A DNA stretch of 10,316 nucleotides, taken from Ruminiclostridium sp. GTDB lineage: Bacteria > Bacillota > Clostridia > DSM-8532. The first letter of the stretch is position 1; each line of letters starts with the position of its first letter. Of this stretch, positions 1 through 6,689 are shown piece after piece. The position numbers and the translations under genes were made by a program. The notes under the pieces were generated by a model. The model was given only the letters and a program-made list of their open reading frames with translations, had not been told where the DNA came from and did not search any database. The DNA is taken from the NCBI GenBank assembly GCA_003535195.1, contig DOHN01000202.1, positions 43,946 through 54,261 of the forward strand. Reading direction: 5' to 3'.

Positions 1-131
1 GTGTAGGTAGAAAAGCGATGGCTCTTGTAGGTGGTGACACCTTGATTGTTGGTGGAAGCGATGCAGGCAACAACGAAATTTTTGTGAACATCAATTCCAC
101 AGCAGATTTTGTACACGATCTTTAAAGCCAT
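1..131 (-). CDS. IS110-family transposase (DEDD recombinase), N-terminal fragment cut by window edge
   Basis: Reading the minus strand from the ATG at 131-129 gives an open frame of 43 codons to the left edge, beginning MALKIVYKICCGIDVHK and continuing through NFVVACIAST to KSHRFSTY. GIDVHK at residues 12-17 is the first acidic motif of the RuvC-like DEDD catalytic domain of IS110 transposases, with Asp14 the expected first metal ligand. The family cuts and joins DNA at a dinucleotide core, guided by an element-encoded bridge RNA. An AAAGGG ribosome binding site (143-138) sits 6 bases before the ATG, which supports this start. The rest of the gene (about 350-400 further residues in the family) and the serine-containing C-terminal domain lie outside the window, so it cannot be told whether the copy is intact. 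The family call rests on recognition of the N-terminal pattern; the IS110 versus IS1111 subgroup is not settled by the protein fragment. Confidence 0.88.
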   Translation of the reverse strand, partial: MALKIVYKICCGIDVHKNFVVACIASTNNQGVTTYKSHRFSTY

Positions 132-144
132 AGGGATCCCTTTC

Positions 145-160
145 TGAACTGGAAAGTTCA
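145..160 (-). promoter_or_regulatory. Small hairpin immediately upstream of the transposase ribosome binding site
   Basis: On the minus strand TGAACT (160-155) and AGTTCA (150-145) form a perfect 6-bp stem around a TTCC loop, ending 2 bases before the AAAGGG ribosome binding site. It could set the 3' edge of the bridge RNA or tune transposase translation. The hairpin is seen; the role is inferred. Confidence 0.4.
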
Positions 161-166
161 TATAAA

Positions 167-172
167 ATTATA
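167..172 (-). promoter_or_regulatory. Possible -10 box (TATAAT) just upstream of the transposase
   Basis: A second exact TATAAT on the minus strand lies about 36 bases before the transposase ATG. The region 17 bases upstream (GTCCAG or GTCAAT) is a weak -35. It could give a transposase mRNA separate from the bridge RNA, or be chance in an AT-rich leader. Confidence 0.3.
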
Positions 173-180
173 GGGAGATA

Positions 181-360
181 CGGCATTGACTGGACGCCTA
201 GCATTTAAACGAGATTGTTTAAACAAAGATAAGGTTACATGCTCGAAGACATACTTATTTGTGCTTGAAAAGGCGTTCTACACATATATAAATGCGGTCA
301 TCTGACAAATCAGACAGCCCACTCACCTCCCCGTGATTTGTAGTGTACCGTAAGCCCTAT
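181..360 (-). ncRNA. Candidate IS110 bridge RNA in the element's left end
   Basis: The minus-strand transcript downstream of the TATAAT at 371-366 would begin near 358-360 and can fold into several nested stems. (a) A hairpin TCTGA/TCAGA (314-310 with 305-301) is lengthened by two G-U pairs and, past one mismatch, two G-C pairs. (b) A long-range stem ACGCCT (276-271) with AGGCGT (199-194) closes a large domain. (c) Inside it, ACAAATAAG (262-254) pairs with CTTA-TC-TTTGT (233-223) around a 20-base loop. (d) TTTAAAC/GTTTAAA (223-217 with 210-204) forms a 7-bp hairpin. A 5' hairpin followed by domains with large internal loops between the left end and the transposase is the arrangement known for IS110 bridge RNAs. 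The pairings are seen in the sequence; expression, ends and guide-loop assignment are inferred. Confidence 0.5.
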
Positions 361-365
361 TGGCT

Positions 366-371
366 ATTATA
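366..371 (-). promoter_or_regulatory. Perfect -10 box (TATAAT) of the putative split bridge-RNA promoter
   Basis: The minus strand reads TATAAT exactly, but the sequence 17 bases upstream (GTGCTT around 394-389) is a poor -35. In IS110 elements the complete promoter forms only when the excised circle joins the right end, which supplies the -35, to the left end, which supplies the -10. A good -10 without a -35 at this place fits that model. The assignment is inferred. Confidence 0.4.
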
Positions 372-380
372 AAATAAATA

Positions 381-423
381 TCGCTCAGAAGCACTTTTCG
401 TTTCGTTTTGTGCCTTGAGCGAA
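381..423. repeat. Interrupted palindrome between the IS end and the dehydrogenase gene
   Basis: TCGCTCA (381-387) pairs with TGAGCGA (417-423), and inside it GCAC (391-394) pairs with GTGC (410-413), giving an 11-bp stem broken by a small internal loop, around a T-rich loop. On the minus strand the stem is followed by T-rich sequence (TATTTATTTTAT), so it may act as a weak terminator for transcription entering the IS. It could equally be a dispersed palindromic repeat used as an insertion site, since several IS110 elements insert in such repeats. Confidence 0.5.
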
Positions 424-444
424 GCGAAAGGAATGAATATATAT

Positions 445-1467
445 ATGAAAGCATTGAGATATCTTGAACCCAATAAACTTGAAATTCAGGATATTGCAAA
501 ACCCAGCCCCAAAAAGAATGAGGTACTGCTGAGGGTAAGATCCTGCGGCATCTGCGGCAGCGATGTACACGGATACCTGGGCCTTACAGGCCGCAGAACT
601 CCACCCATGACCATGGGCCATGAATTTTCCGGAGAAATCGTTGAGGTCGGTGCGGATGTAAAATCATTGAAAGCGGGCGACAGAGTAGCCCCCTACCCCG
701 TCGATTTCTGTGAAGAATGCGATATGTGCAAAAAAGGCGATTTTCACCTTTGTAAAAACAAGCGTCAATTTGGCGTATTGACCGTCGACGGTGCTTTTGC
801 AGAATACATATGCCTGCCCGAGAAACTCTGTTTCAGAATTGCAGATAATGTTTCCTTTGATGTGGCAAGCCTGATGGAGCCTCTTGCTGTAGCCTACCAT
901 GGCGTGGGACGTGCCGGAAGCCTTAAAGATAGGACTGTCTTGATTGTGGGCGCAGGGACCATTGGTCTTTTAGCCCTGGCCTGCATCAAAATGCAGAAAC
1001 CATCAAAAATTTTTGTTTCGGATCTAAGCGATTTTCGTCTTGGAATGGCAAAAAAGATGGGCGCCGATGTTTTGATCAATTCCTCAAAATACGAATTGAG
1101 GCAGATCATCGACCGGGAAACTGGCGGCAAGGGTGTCGACATGGCCTTTGAAGCCGTGGGTGCCACCGCTTCGGTCAAGAGTGCAATGAGTGCCCTGGCT
1201 TTTGGCGGCACTGCTGTTTGGATAGGAAACAATAAGCCGCTTATTGAGGTCAACATGCAGGAAATAGTGACCAGGGAGCTCAAGGTCTATGGCTCATTCC
1301 TCTACAGCCTCAATGATTTTAAGACGGTTGTGGATCATTTGAACAATGAAGAGCTGGATGTCAGCGAAGTCATCAGCCTGAATATTCCGCTGGAAAAGGC
1401 GCCGGACCTCTTTGATAAACTGGCGCACGATCCCGGCGCCTTGATCAAAGTGATAGTGAATCCTTAA
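445..1467 (+). CDS. Zinc-dependent medium-chain alcohol/polyol dehydrogenase
   Basis: A 340-residue member of the medium-chain dehydrogenase/reductase superfamily, the usual length for the sorbitol/threonine/galactitol-phosphate dehydrogenase branch. Likely catalytic zinc ligands are Cys37 (in SCGICGSD), His59-Glu60 (GHE) and Glu145 (MEPLAVAYHG). The structural zinc lobe is complete with Cys89, Cys92, Cys95 and Cys103. The Rossmann motif is GAGTIG at 169-174, and the acidic Asp of VSDLSD after the second strand favours NAD over NADP. Expected reaction: reversible oxidation of a secondary alcohol or polyol to a ketone in the cytoplasm; the substrate cannot be read from sequence. The frame is open back to a TTG at 415 and has another ATG at 433. 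I chose 445 because MKALRYLEP is the typical family N-terminus and AAAGGA (427-432) lies 12 bases upstream; the ATG at 433 directly abuts that site. The gene lies just beyond the IS end, so its native upstream region may have been displaced, and it is followed by its own terminator. Confidence 0.93.
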   Translation: MKALRYLEPNKLEIQDIAKPSPKKNEVLLRVRSCGICGSDVHGYLGLTGRRTPPMTMGHEFSGEIVEVGADVKSLKAGDRVAPYPVDFCEECDMCKKGDFHLCKNKRQFGVLTVDGAFAEYICLPEKLCFRIADNVSFDVASLMEPLAVAYHGVGRAGSLKDRTVLIVGAGTIGLLALACIKMQKPSKIFVSDLSDFRLGMAKKMGADVLINSSKYELRQIIDRETGGKGVDMAFEAVGATASVKSAMSALAFGGTAVWIGNNKPLIEVNMQEIVTRELKVYGSFLYSLNDFKTVVDHLNNEELDVSEVISLNIPLEKAPDLFDKLAHDPGALIKVIVNP

Positions 1468-1512
1468 GACAGTTTAGAATTCTCATAGTTTACAAATCAG
1501 AAAAATCCTCAT

Positions 1513-1545
1513 GCGGCCGATGGATATCATTAGCCGCTTTTTTTT
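1513..1545 (+). terminator. Intrinsic terminator of the dehydrogenase gene
   Basis: GCGGC (1513-1517) pairs with GCCGC (1533-1537). After one C/A mismatch the stem continues with GATG (1519-1522) against CATT (1528-1531), around a GATAT loop. Eight T residues (1538-1545) follow directly. It lies 45 bases after the stop codon and separates this gene from the macroglobulin gene. Confidence 0.87.
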
Positions 1546-1700
1546 GCAACTCCGGCCCAATCCATCAGGCCGCCTCTTATTCATGAAATATAAATATAGA
1601 ATTGCTAAAGTAAACCATTTTCCGGAAGGATCGTCTAATAGGTTAAGGCAGTAATTTCTATATTTTGGTGAAGCCAGGTCCAATTTAAGGAGGTACATGT
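1546..1700 (+). promoter_or_regulatory. Leader/promoter region of the macroglobulin-like gene
   Basis: This AT-rich gap ends in a strong ribosome binding site AAGGAGG (1687-1693), 7 bases before the ATG at 1701. TATAAA (1589-1594) and TATATT (1659-1664) are possible -10 boxes, but neither has a convincing -35, so the promoter position is open. A 5-bp inverted repeat CGGCC/GGCCG (1553-1557 with 1568-1572) has no T run. The terminator before it implies that the next gene has its own promoter. Confidence 0.4.
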
Positions 1701-4700
1701 ATGTGTAAAAGAATTCTTGCGATGTTGCTTATTATGGTAATGTGCACTACAATGCTGTTTGTCGACAGCCCTTTCAACCCTACAGTAAAGGCTTTAGCCA
1801 GCTCTTACAAAAACGGGTTCTCCGTTGTTCCCGAGAAGGAGGACGAGACCGGCGTAGCTCTGGACAGCGGCTTTATTTTAACCGCGCAAGAGAGCATTAC
1901 CTTAGATTACGTCAAGGCTAATGTTTCGCTGCGGAACGGCGAACCCCTTAAAGCGGTTCAGACTCCAGACGGAAGTTTTTTATTAAAGCCGGCCCAGCCG
2001 CTGGAGCAAAACAAGATCTATTTCATTGATATTAAAACGCCCGCCGGTCAAACAGTCAGCTTTGCCTTTCAAACCACCCGTGATTTTTCCGTTCTGGGCA
2101 GTCTTCCTGAAAACATGTCCAGCAACGTGCCCGTTGATACCGGCATCGAATTATATTTTTCCTATCCCGATATAAAGGATATTGCCAAGTATTTTGAGAT
2201 CAGTCCCAAGGTTGAGGGGCGGTTCGAAACCGACGGATATACCACCGTATTTATTCCAAAAAAGCTTGAAGAAAAGACCATTTATACAGTAACGGTCAAG
2301 AAAGGCCTTGCTTATGGAAAGGGCGCTGTTTTGCAGAATGATTATACTTTTTCATTTGAGACTTCTGCAAATATAAACAGCACCGCCAATCCCTCCCCCG
2401 GTTCTCTCTATGTAAGCAGTGACTGGTTTGAATTCGGCAGTACGGAAAAGCCCGCTATACCGTTTGAACTCTATTTAAACAGCCGCGCACCCTCTGCTGA
2501 ATTAACCTTAAAGGTTTTCCAGTTCAAAACCCCTGATGAATTTGTAAAAGCGCTGCGGGAAAAGGAAAAATCCCCGTCCTGGGCCCCCTTTGCCGCCGAA
2601 AAAAATAAGCTAAAAACCGATTCCCTTGACAAAGTGCTGGAATTTAAACAGACCTTTGATCTGACCAAATGGCAGTCCAAATACATGATGTTCCCCGAAA
2701 CCATAAAAGAAGGCTTTTATCTCATCGAATTATCCAATGAAGATCTTTCTGCTCAGGCCTTCCTGCAGATCACCGATGTTTTGAGCTATATCGTCGGCGA
2801 TAAGGACAGCACTTTATTATGGCTCAATAATTTAAAATCAGGATTACCCGAAAAGTCTGCCCAGATCAGCTATTATGACGGCGGAGAAAACCTGCAAACC
2901 AATACGGACGGCCTTGTAAAACTGTCAAATCCAAAAAAGACCGATACCGAAAATATAGCGGCCAGAGATCTTTATAAAGTAAAGACTGCCGACGGAAGGC
3001 TGAGTGTGCTAAACGCCGGCTATTCCTATTGGCCATATGAGGACAATGACAACCAAGGCCTTTACTGGAGATATATCCAAACCGACCGTACCCTCTATAA
3101 GCCCAATGATAATGTGGCCTTCTGGGGCTATATCAAAAGCCGGACAGACGGCTCTGTCCCTGACAAAGTGACGGTTGAGCTGGCAAACGGAGCTTACCGC
3201 TATCCTGTAAAAATCAATGGGGGCCGCTATATACCCTTCCTTTCAAATCCCCTTGAGACCTTGACGCTAGAGGCCAATAACGGCTTCTATGAAGGAAATA
3301 TAAAGCTGCCCGCCCTGGACCCCGGTTCTTACACCATTACGGTAAAAGACGGCGATACGGTGCTTTCAAGAACCTATTTCAGCGTGGAAAACTATGTGAA
3401 GCCCCAGTACCAACTGGAAATCAGCTCCGATAAAAAGGCTGTATTTGTTGGAGATAAAATCAAATTTACAATAAAAGCATCCTTTTTTGATGGTACACCG
3501 GTATCCAATGTTCCCTTGAATTACAGCATCGACACCTACTCCAATACAGTAAACGGCAAGGGCGTCACCGATCTGAACGGAGCTCTCGACGTGGAATACA
3601 CCCCTGATTACAACAGCGATATGCAGGGAGATTTTTACTACACCCTCCATGCAAGCGCACAATTCCCCGAAACGGGCGAAATTTCAGAATACTATAATTT
3701 CCGCGTTTTTGCCAATGATATCACCTTCCAGGCCAATGGTGAAATTGACGGCAGCAAAGGCACCCTTGATCTGACTGCCCATCGTGCCAAGCTGGACTCT
3801 CTCAATGATGAGGACCCCCAAAATGACGATTATCTCGGAAATCCCGCAGCCGCGCAAAGCTTTAAGGTAAATCTGTATCAGATCATCTGGGAAAAAACCG
3901 AGGTGGGTGAGGAGTATGACGCCATTAACAAAGTCGTACGGAAGCTGTATGAATACCGCGAAAAATCCACCCCCGCCGGTCATACTACCCTCACTACCGA
4001 TAAGGAAGGGAAGGCCCAGTATAAATTTTCCGCCGATATGATTGAGGCCGGTTTCTGCAAAGCTGAAATCACAACCAAAGACCATAAAGGCCGTACTATG
4101 AAGAGGACGGTCCGGCTCTATGCAAAGGGAGGCACTGCCTATCCGCGGGATTATGAATACTATACGCTAAAAGCTGATAAAGAGAGATACAAGACCGGTG
4201 AAACAGTGACCGCTCAGGTGATGAAAAATGATCAGCAGCCTTTGAAAAATATGCGCACACTTTTTGTGCAGGCCAGAAACGGCATTCAGCATTACCAGGT
4301 AAACAGCCAGCCCGCATTCAGCGGGGCATTTCCGGGAAACTATGCCCCCAACTACTATCTCAACGGGATTGTCTTTAATGGCAAAAGCTATATAGAAACC
4401 ACCCGTGCCATTGCCTACGATTATAATGAAAAGAAACTGGATCTTGATGTCCGGACAGATAAATCCTCCTATAAGCCCGGCGAAACCATGACCGTCTCGG
4501 TAAAAGCTGCGGATATCAACGGAAAAGCCGTTCCGGCCATGGTTAACATCTCCCTTGTTGACGAGGCATTACTGAAGCTGTCGGGACAGGATTTAAATCC
4601 CCTGACCGAGCTTTACAGCTGGATTCCCGACGGCCTTATAAGCTATTACGGATATCCTGCCATCATTCGCAGTGCAAGAGCCGGAGGAGCACTATATGGC

Positions 4701-6689
4701 AGTACAGTCAATGATATGGCAAATTCGGCTGAAATGAAGGCTGCTGAAAGCGAGGCTCCGGCGGCTATGCCGACTGAAGCTCCGGCCGGCGCTATGGACG
4801 GCGGAGCGGCTCCTGTCCGCTCCGACTTTAAGGATACTGCCCTGTTCAAAACCATTAAGCTTAATGAAAACGGTTTTGGCACTTATACCTTCAAGCTCCC
4901 CGATAATATCACCTCATTCAGTCTGGCCGCCGCGGCGGTTTCCAGCGATCTGCATGCAGGCTCCGATATACAGTCCGCAAAAGTATCCATGCCATTCTTT
5001 ATCAACGATTCCTTAAGTCTGGATTATCTTAAGGGAGATAAACCCTATGTGGGTCTGACCGCCTATGGTGAAAGCCTTGCCGAAAATGAAGACGTGAGCT
5101 TTGAAATCACCGTCCGGGAACTGCCGGACTTTAAGCAGACCGCTTCGGCAAAAGCCTTTGAGCGTGTTTATCTGCCTCTCCCCGAAGCCCTGTCCGAAGG
5201 CAGCTATACCCTTGTCATGACCGCAAGATCCAAAACAGGAAAATCAGACAGTCTCAGCCGTACCATAACCATTTACCCATCCTACAGAACCATTGAAACA
5301 GCAACCGTCAAGGACCTGGCAAAGGGGCTAAAAATGGATGCGGGCGAGAGCGGGATCACCACCCTGATTTTCTCGGATGCCGGTAAGGCCCGCCTCCTCC
5401 ACTCCCTCCTCAGCCTTTCCTGGGATTTCGGAAAACGCCTTGACCAGAAGCTGGTGGCCGATTCTGCCGGAACGCTGCTGGAAGAGGTGCTGAAGAATGA
5501 AAGCTACAAAAAACCGGAGATCAAAATAGACACGGCTTCCTACAAGAATGACGACGGCGGCTATGGAATACTGCCCTACGCCCAAAGCGATCCGGAGTTT
5601 ACCGCTCTTATCACAGGGCTTATGAAGAATGCGGCCGATGTAAATTCCCTGAAACTGTATTTCTATGAGGTCATGGCATCCGGAAATACGGTCCCGGCCT
5701 CTGCCCTTTACGCCCTGGCCGTATTAAATGAACCGGTGCTCTTGGATCTGGACAGGACCGCAGCCGTACAAAATCTTTCAACAACCGACTATATATTTCT
5801 GGGATTGGCCTACGAAGCGCTCGGAGATTTATCAAAAGCCCAGGAACTCTATGAGAACAGGGTGGCGCCTCAGCTTGAGCGCAAGAATCCCTATATCCGC
5901 ATAAAGGTCAGGGATGGCAATACCGATGTTTCCTACAAAGAGACCGCCCTGGCAGCAGTTCTTGCCTCCGGGGTCAACAGTCCCGATGCAGAAAAACTCT
6001 ATGCCTATACCGAAAACAATTCTTCCAAAACCCAATATATTGGAGTTGAAAAGATACTCTATCTCCAGCATGAGATCACCAAGCTTTCGGATACTCCCGC
6101 CTCATTTGAGTACAGAATGGGCGGCAAAACTTACACCGCCGGCCTTGAAGGAGGCAGATGTGAGATTCTGAAGATTCCTTCCGTCAATAGCGGGCAGTTC
6201 GAGGTTTTAAGCGTTACCGGCGACATCTCTGTTTTATCTCTTTATACCGCTGCCTTTGCCAAAACAGACAATGACGCAGGCATCACAATGACGCGAAAAT
6301 ACTATGACGCGGCCACCGGAAAGGAAACATCGGTCTTTCAGGCCAATGACCTGGTAAAGGTGGAGATCAGCTATAATATTGACAAAACAGCCATCGACAA
6401 TACCTATGAAATCAGCGATTACGCCCCTGCCGGATTAAAGCCCCTGGATAATCCATGGAGCCATGGTATCAGGGATGCCCATGGCTGGTACTACCGCCAG
6501 TTTGACGGGCAGAAGGTCACTTTTGTGGTGGGTAAGAATTCAGATGAAAATGCTCCCAAGCCCCTGGTTTACTATGCGAGAGTCGCAAGCCCCGGCACGT
6601 ATATTGCTGAGGGTACAGTAGCTCAGGGTTCCATCGTAAAATCCAGTATCGTGACCGCAAAGGATGCCAAAATTGTGATCAAACCTTAA
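1701..6689 (+). CDS. Secreted alpha-2-macroglobulin-like protein lacking the thioester motif
   Basis: A 1662-residue exported protein. A signal peptide (residues 1-33) has a charged start MCKR, a hydrophobic core and a likely cut after ALA at 31-33; Cys15 has no good lipobox, so it is probably not a lipoprotein. Residues ~128-226 resemble a bacterial Ig-like (SbsA/Big_5) domain. Macroglobulin domains follow, with the MG2 hallmark TDRTLYKP at 461-468, a further MG unit near 866, and the bait-side domain with LVDEALL at 952-958. An Ala/Pro/Glu/Met-rich flexible segment (~1006-1040) precedes VRSDFKDTALF and the A2M domain. The helical thioester domain (~1190-1470) has RLDQ at 1246-1249 where family members carry CLEQ/CxEQ. 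The only cysteines after the signal peptide are 786 and 1487, so no thioester can form there. A C-terminal MG10-like region ends at KIVIKP, with no sortase motif or membrane anchor. Bacterial relatives are thought to trap proteases or bind peptidoglycan-associated partners, often beside pbpC; no pbpC is seen here. The gene stands alone between two terminators. Confidence 0.9.
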   Translation: MCKRILAMLLIMVMCTTMLFVDSPFNPTVKALASSYKNGFSVVPEKEDETGVALDSGFILTAQESITLDYVKANVSLRNGEPLKAVQTPDGSFLLKPAQPLEQNKIYFIDIKTPAGQTVSFAFQTTRDFSVLGSLPENMSSNVPVDTGIELYFSYPDIKDIAKYFEISPKVEGRFETDGYTTVFIPKKLEEKTIYTVTVKKGLAYGKGAVLQNDYTFSFETSANINSTANPSPGSLYVSSDWFEFGSTEKPAIPFELYLNSRAPSAELTLKVFQFKTPDEFVKALREKEKSPSWAPFAAEKNKLKTDSLDKVLEFKQTFDLTKWQSKYMMFPETIKEGFYLIELSNEDLSAQAFLQITDVLSYIVGDKDSTLLWLNNLKSGLPEKSAQISYYDGGENLQTNTDGLVKLSNPKKTDTENIAARDLYKVKTADGRLSVLNAGYSYWPYEDNDNQGLYWRYIQTDRTLYKPNDNVAFWGYIKSRTDGSVPDKVTVELANGAYRYPVKINGGRYIPFLSNPLETLTLEANNGFYEGNIKLPALDPGSYTITVKDGDTVLSRTYFSVENYVKPQYQLEISSDKKAVFVGDKIKFTIKASFFDGTPVSNVPLNYSIDTYSNTVNGKGVTDLNGALDVEYTPDYNSDMQGDFYYTLHASAQFPETGEISEYYNFRVFANDITFQANGEIDGSKGTLDLTAHRAKLDSLNDEDPQNDDYLGNPAAAQSFKVNLYQIIWEKTEVGEEYDAINKVVRKLYEYREKSTPAGHTTLTTDKEGKAQYKFSADMIEAGFCKAEITTKDHKGRTMKRTVRLYAKGGTAYPRDYEYYTLKADKERYKTGETVTAQVMKNDQQPLKNMRTLFVQARNGIQHYQVNSQPAFSGAFPGNYAPNYYLNGIVFNGKSYIETTRAIAYDYNEKKLDLDVRTDKSSYKPGETMTVSVKAADINGKAVPAMVNISLVDEALLKLSGQDLNPLTELYSWIPDGLISYYGYPAIIRSARAGGALYGSTVNDMANSAEMKAAESEAPAAMPTEAPAGAMDGGAAPVRSDFKDTALFKTIKLNENGFGTYTFKLPDNITSFSLAAAAVSSDLHAGSDIQSAKVSMPFFINDSLSLDYLKGDKPYVGLTAYGESLAENEDVSFEITVRELPDFKQTASAKAFERVYLPLPEALSEGSYTLVMTARSKTGKSDSLSRTITIYPSYRTIETATVKDLAKGLKMDAGESGITTLIFSDAGKARLLHSLLSLSWDFGKRLDQKLVADSAGTLLEEVLKNESYKKPEIKIDTASYKNDDGGYGILPYAQSDPEFTALITGLMKNAADVNSLKLYFYEVMASGNTVPASALYALAVLNEPVLLDLDRTAAVQNLSTTDYIFLGLAYEALGDLSKAQELYENRVAPQLERKNPYIRIKVRDGNTDVSYKETALAAVLASGVNSPDAEKLYAYTENNSSKTQYIGVEKILYLQHEITKLSDTPASFEYRMGGKTYTAGLEGGRCEILKIPSVNSGQFEVLSVTGDISVLSLYTAAFAKTDNDAGITMTRKYYDAATGKETSVFQANDLVKVEISYNIDKTAIDNTYEISDYAPAGLKPLDNPWSHGIRDAHGWYYRQFDGQKVTFVVGKNSDENAPKPLVYYARVASPGTYIAEGTVAQGSIVKSSIVTAKDAKIVIKP
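4752..4796 (+). repeat. Imperfect tandem repeat in the flexible segment of the macroglobulin-like gene
   Basis: Two copies of a GARGCTCCGGC...GCTATG unit (4752-4769 and 4776-4796) encode EAPAAM and EAPAGAM. They sit in the low-complexity stretch where protease-cleavable bait or linker sequence is expected in this family. The copies differ by a 3-base insertion and one silent change, consistent with an old short duplication. Confidence 0.55.

Larger units (their letters stand above)
1..380 (-). mobile_element. IS110-family insertion sequence, transposase-proximal (left) end; outer boundary approximate
   Basis: The transposase start lies at 131 and about 230-250 bases of non-coding sequence separate it from the dehydrogenase leader. 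A long structured region upstream of the transposase is usual for the IS110 group, where the left end encodes the bridge RNA; the IS1111 group usually carries it downstream. IS110 elements lack clear terminal inverted repeats and target duplications, so the boundary cannot be read directly. I place it near 375-390 because a perfect TATAAT on the minus strand (371-366) fits the left-end -10 box, and a separate palindrome begins at 381. The right end is outside the window. Confidence 0.6.

Noticed and set aside
415..444. TTG start at 415 or ATG at 433 for the dehydrogenase, adding up to 10 residues
   Set aside because: The extra codons lie partly in the palindrome, have no ribosome binding site of their own, and the family normally starts at MKAL, which is encoded from 445.
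894..1283. Minus-strand 129-codon frame inside the dehydrogenase gene
   Set aside because: It is antisense to the conserved Rossmann domain and lacks a convincing ribosome binding site or family match.
1553..1572. Second hairpin CGGCC/GGCCG after the dehydrogenase terminator
   Set aside because: The stem is only 5 bp, with a 10-base loop and no T run; it is too weak to call a terminator or regulatory RNA.
1483..1698. Minus-strand 71-codon frame in the gap before the macroglobulin gene
   Set aside because: It runs through the terminator's T run (giving KKK) and the ribosome binding site of the next gene, has no ribosome binding site, and its product resembles nothing known.
1701..1760. Lipoprotein signal at Cys15 of the macroglobulin
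   Set aside because: The residues before Cys15 (IMVMC) do not match a lipobox, while a normal signal peptidase site (ALA, residues 31-33) is present.
3684..4085. Minus-strand 133-codon frame inside the macroglobulin gene
   Set aside because: It is antisense to well-supported macroglobulin domains; there is no start signal or recognisable domain.
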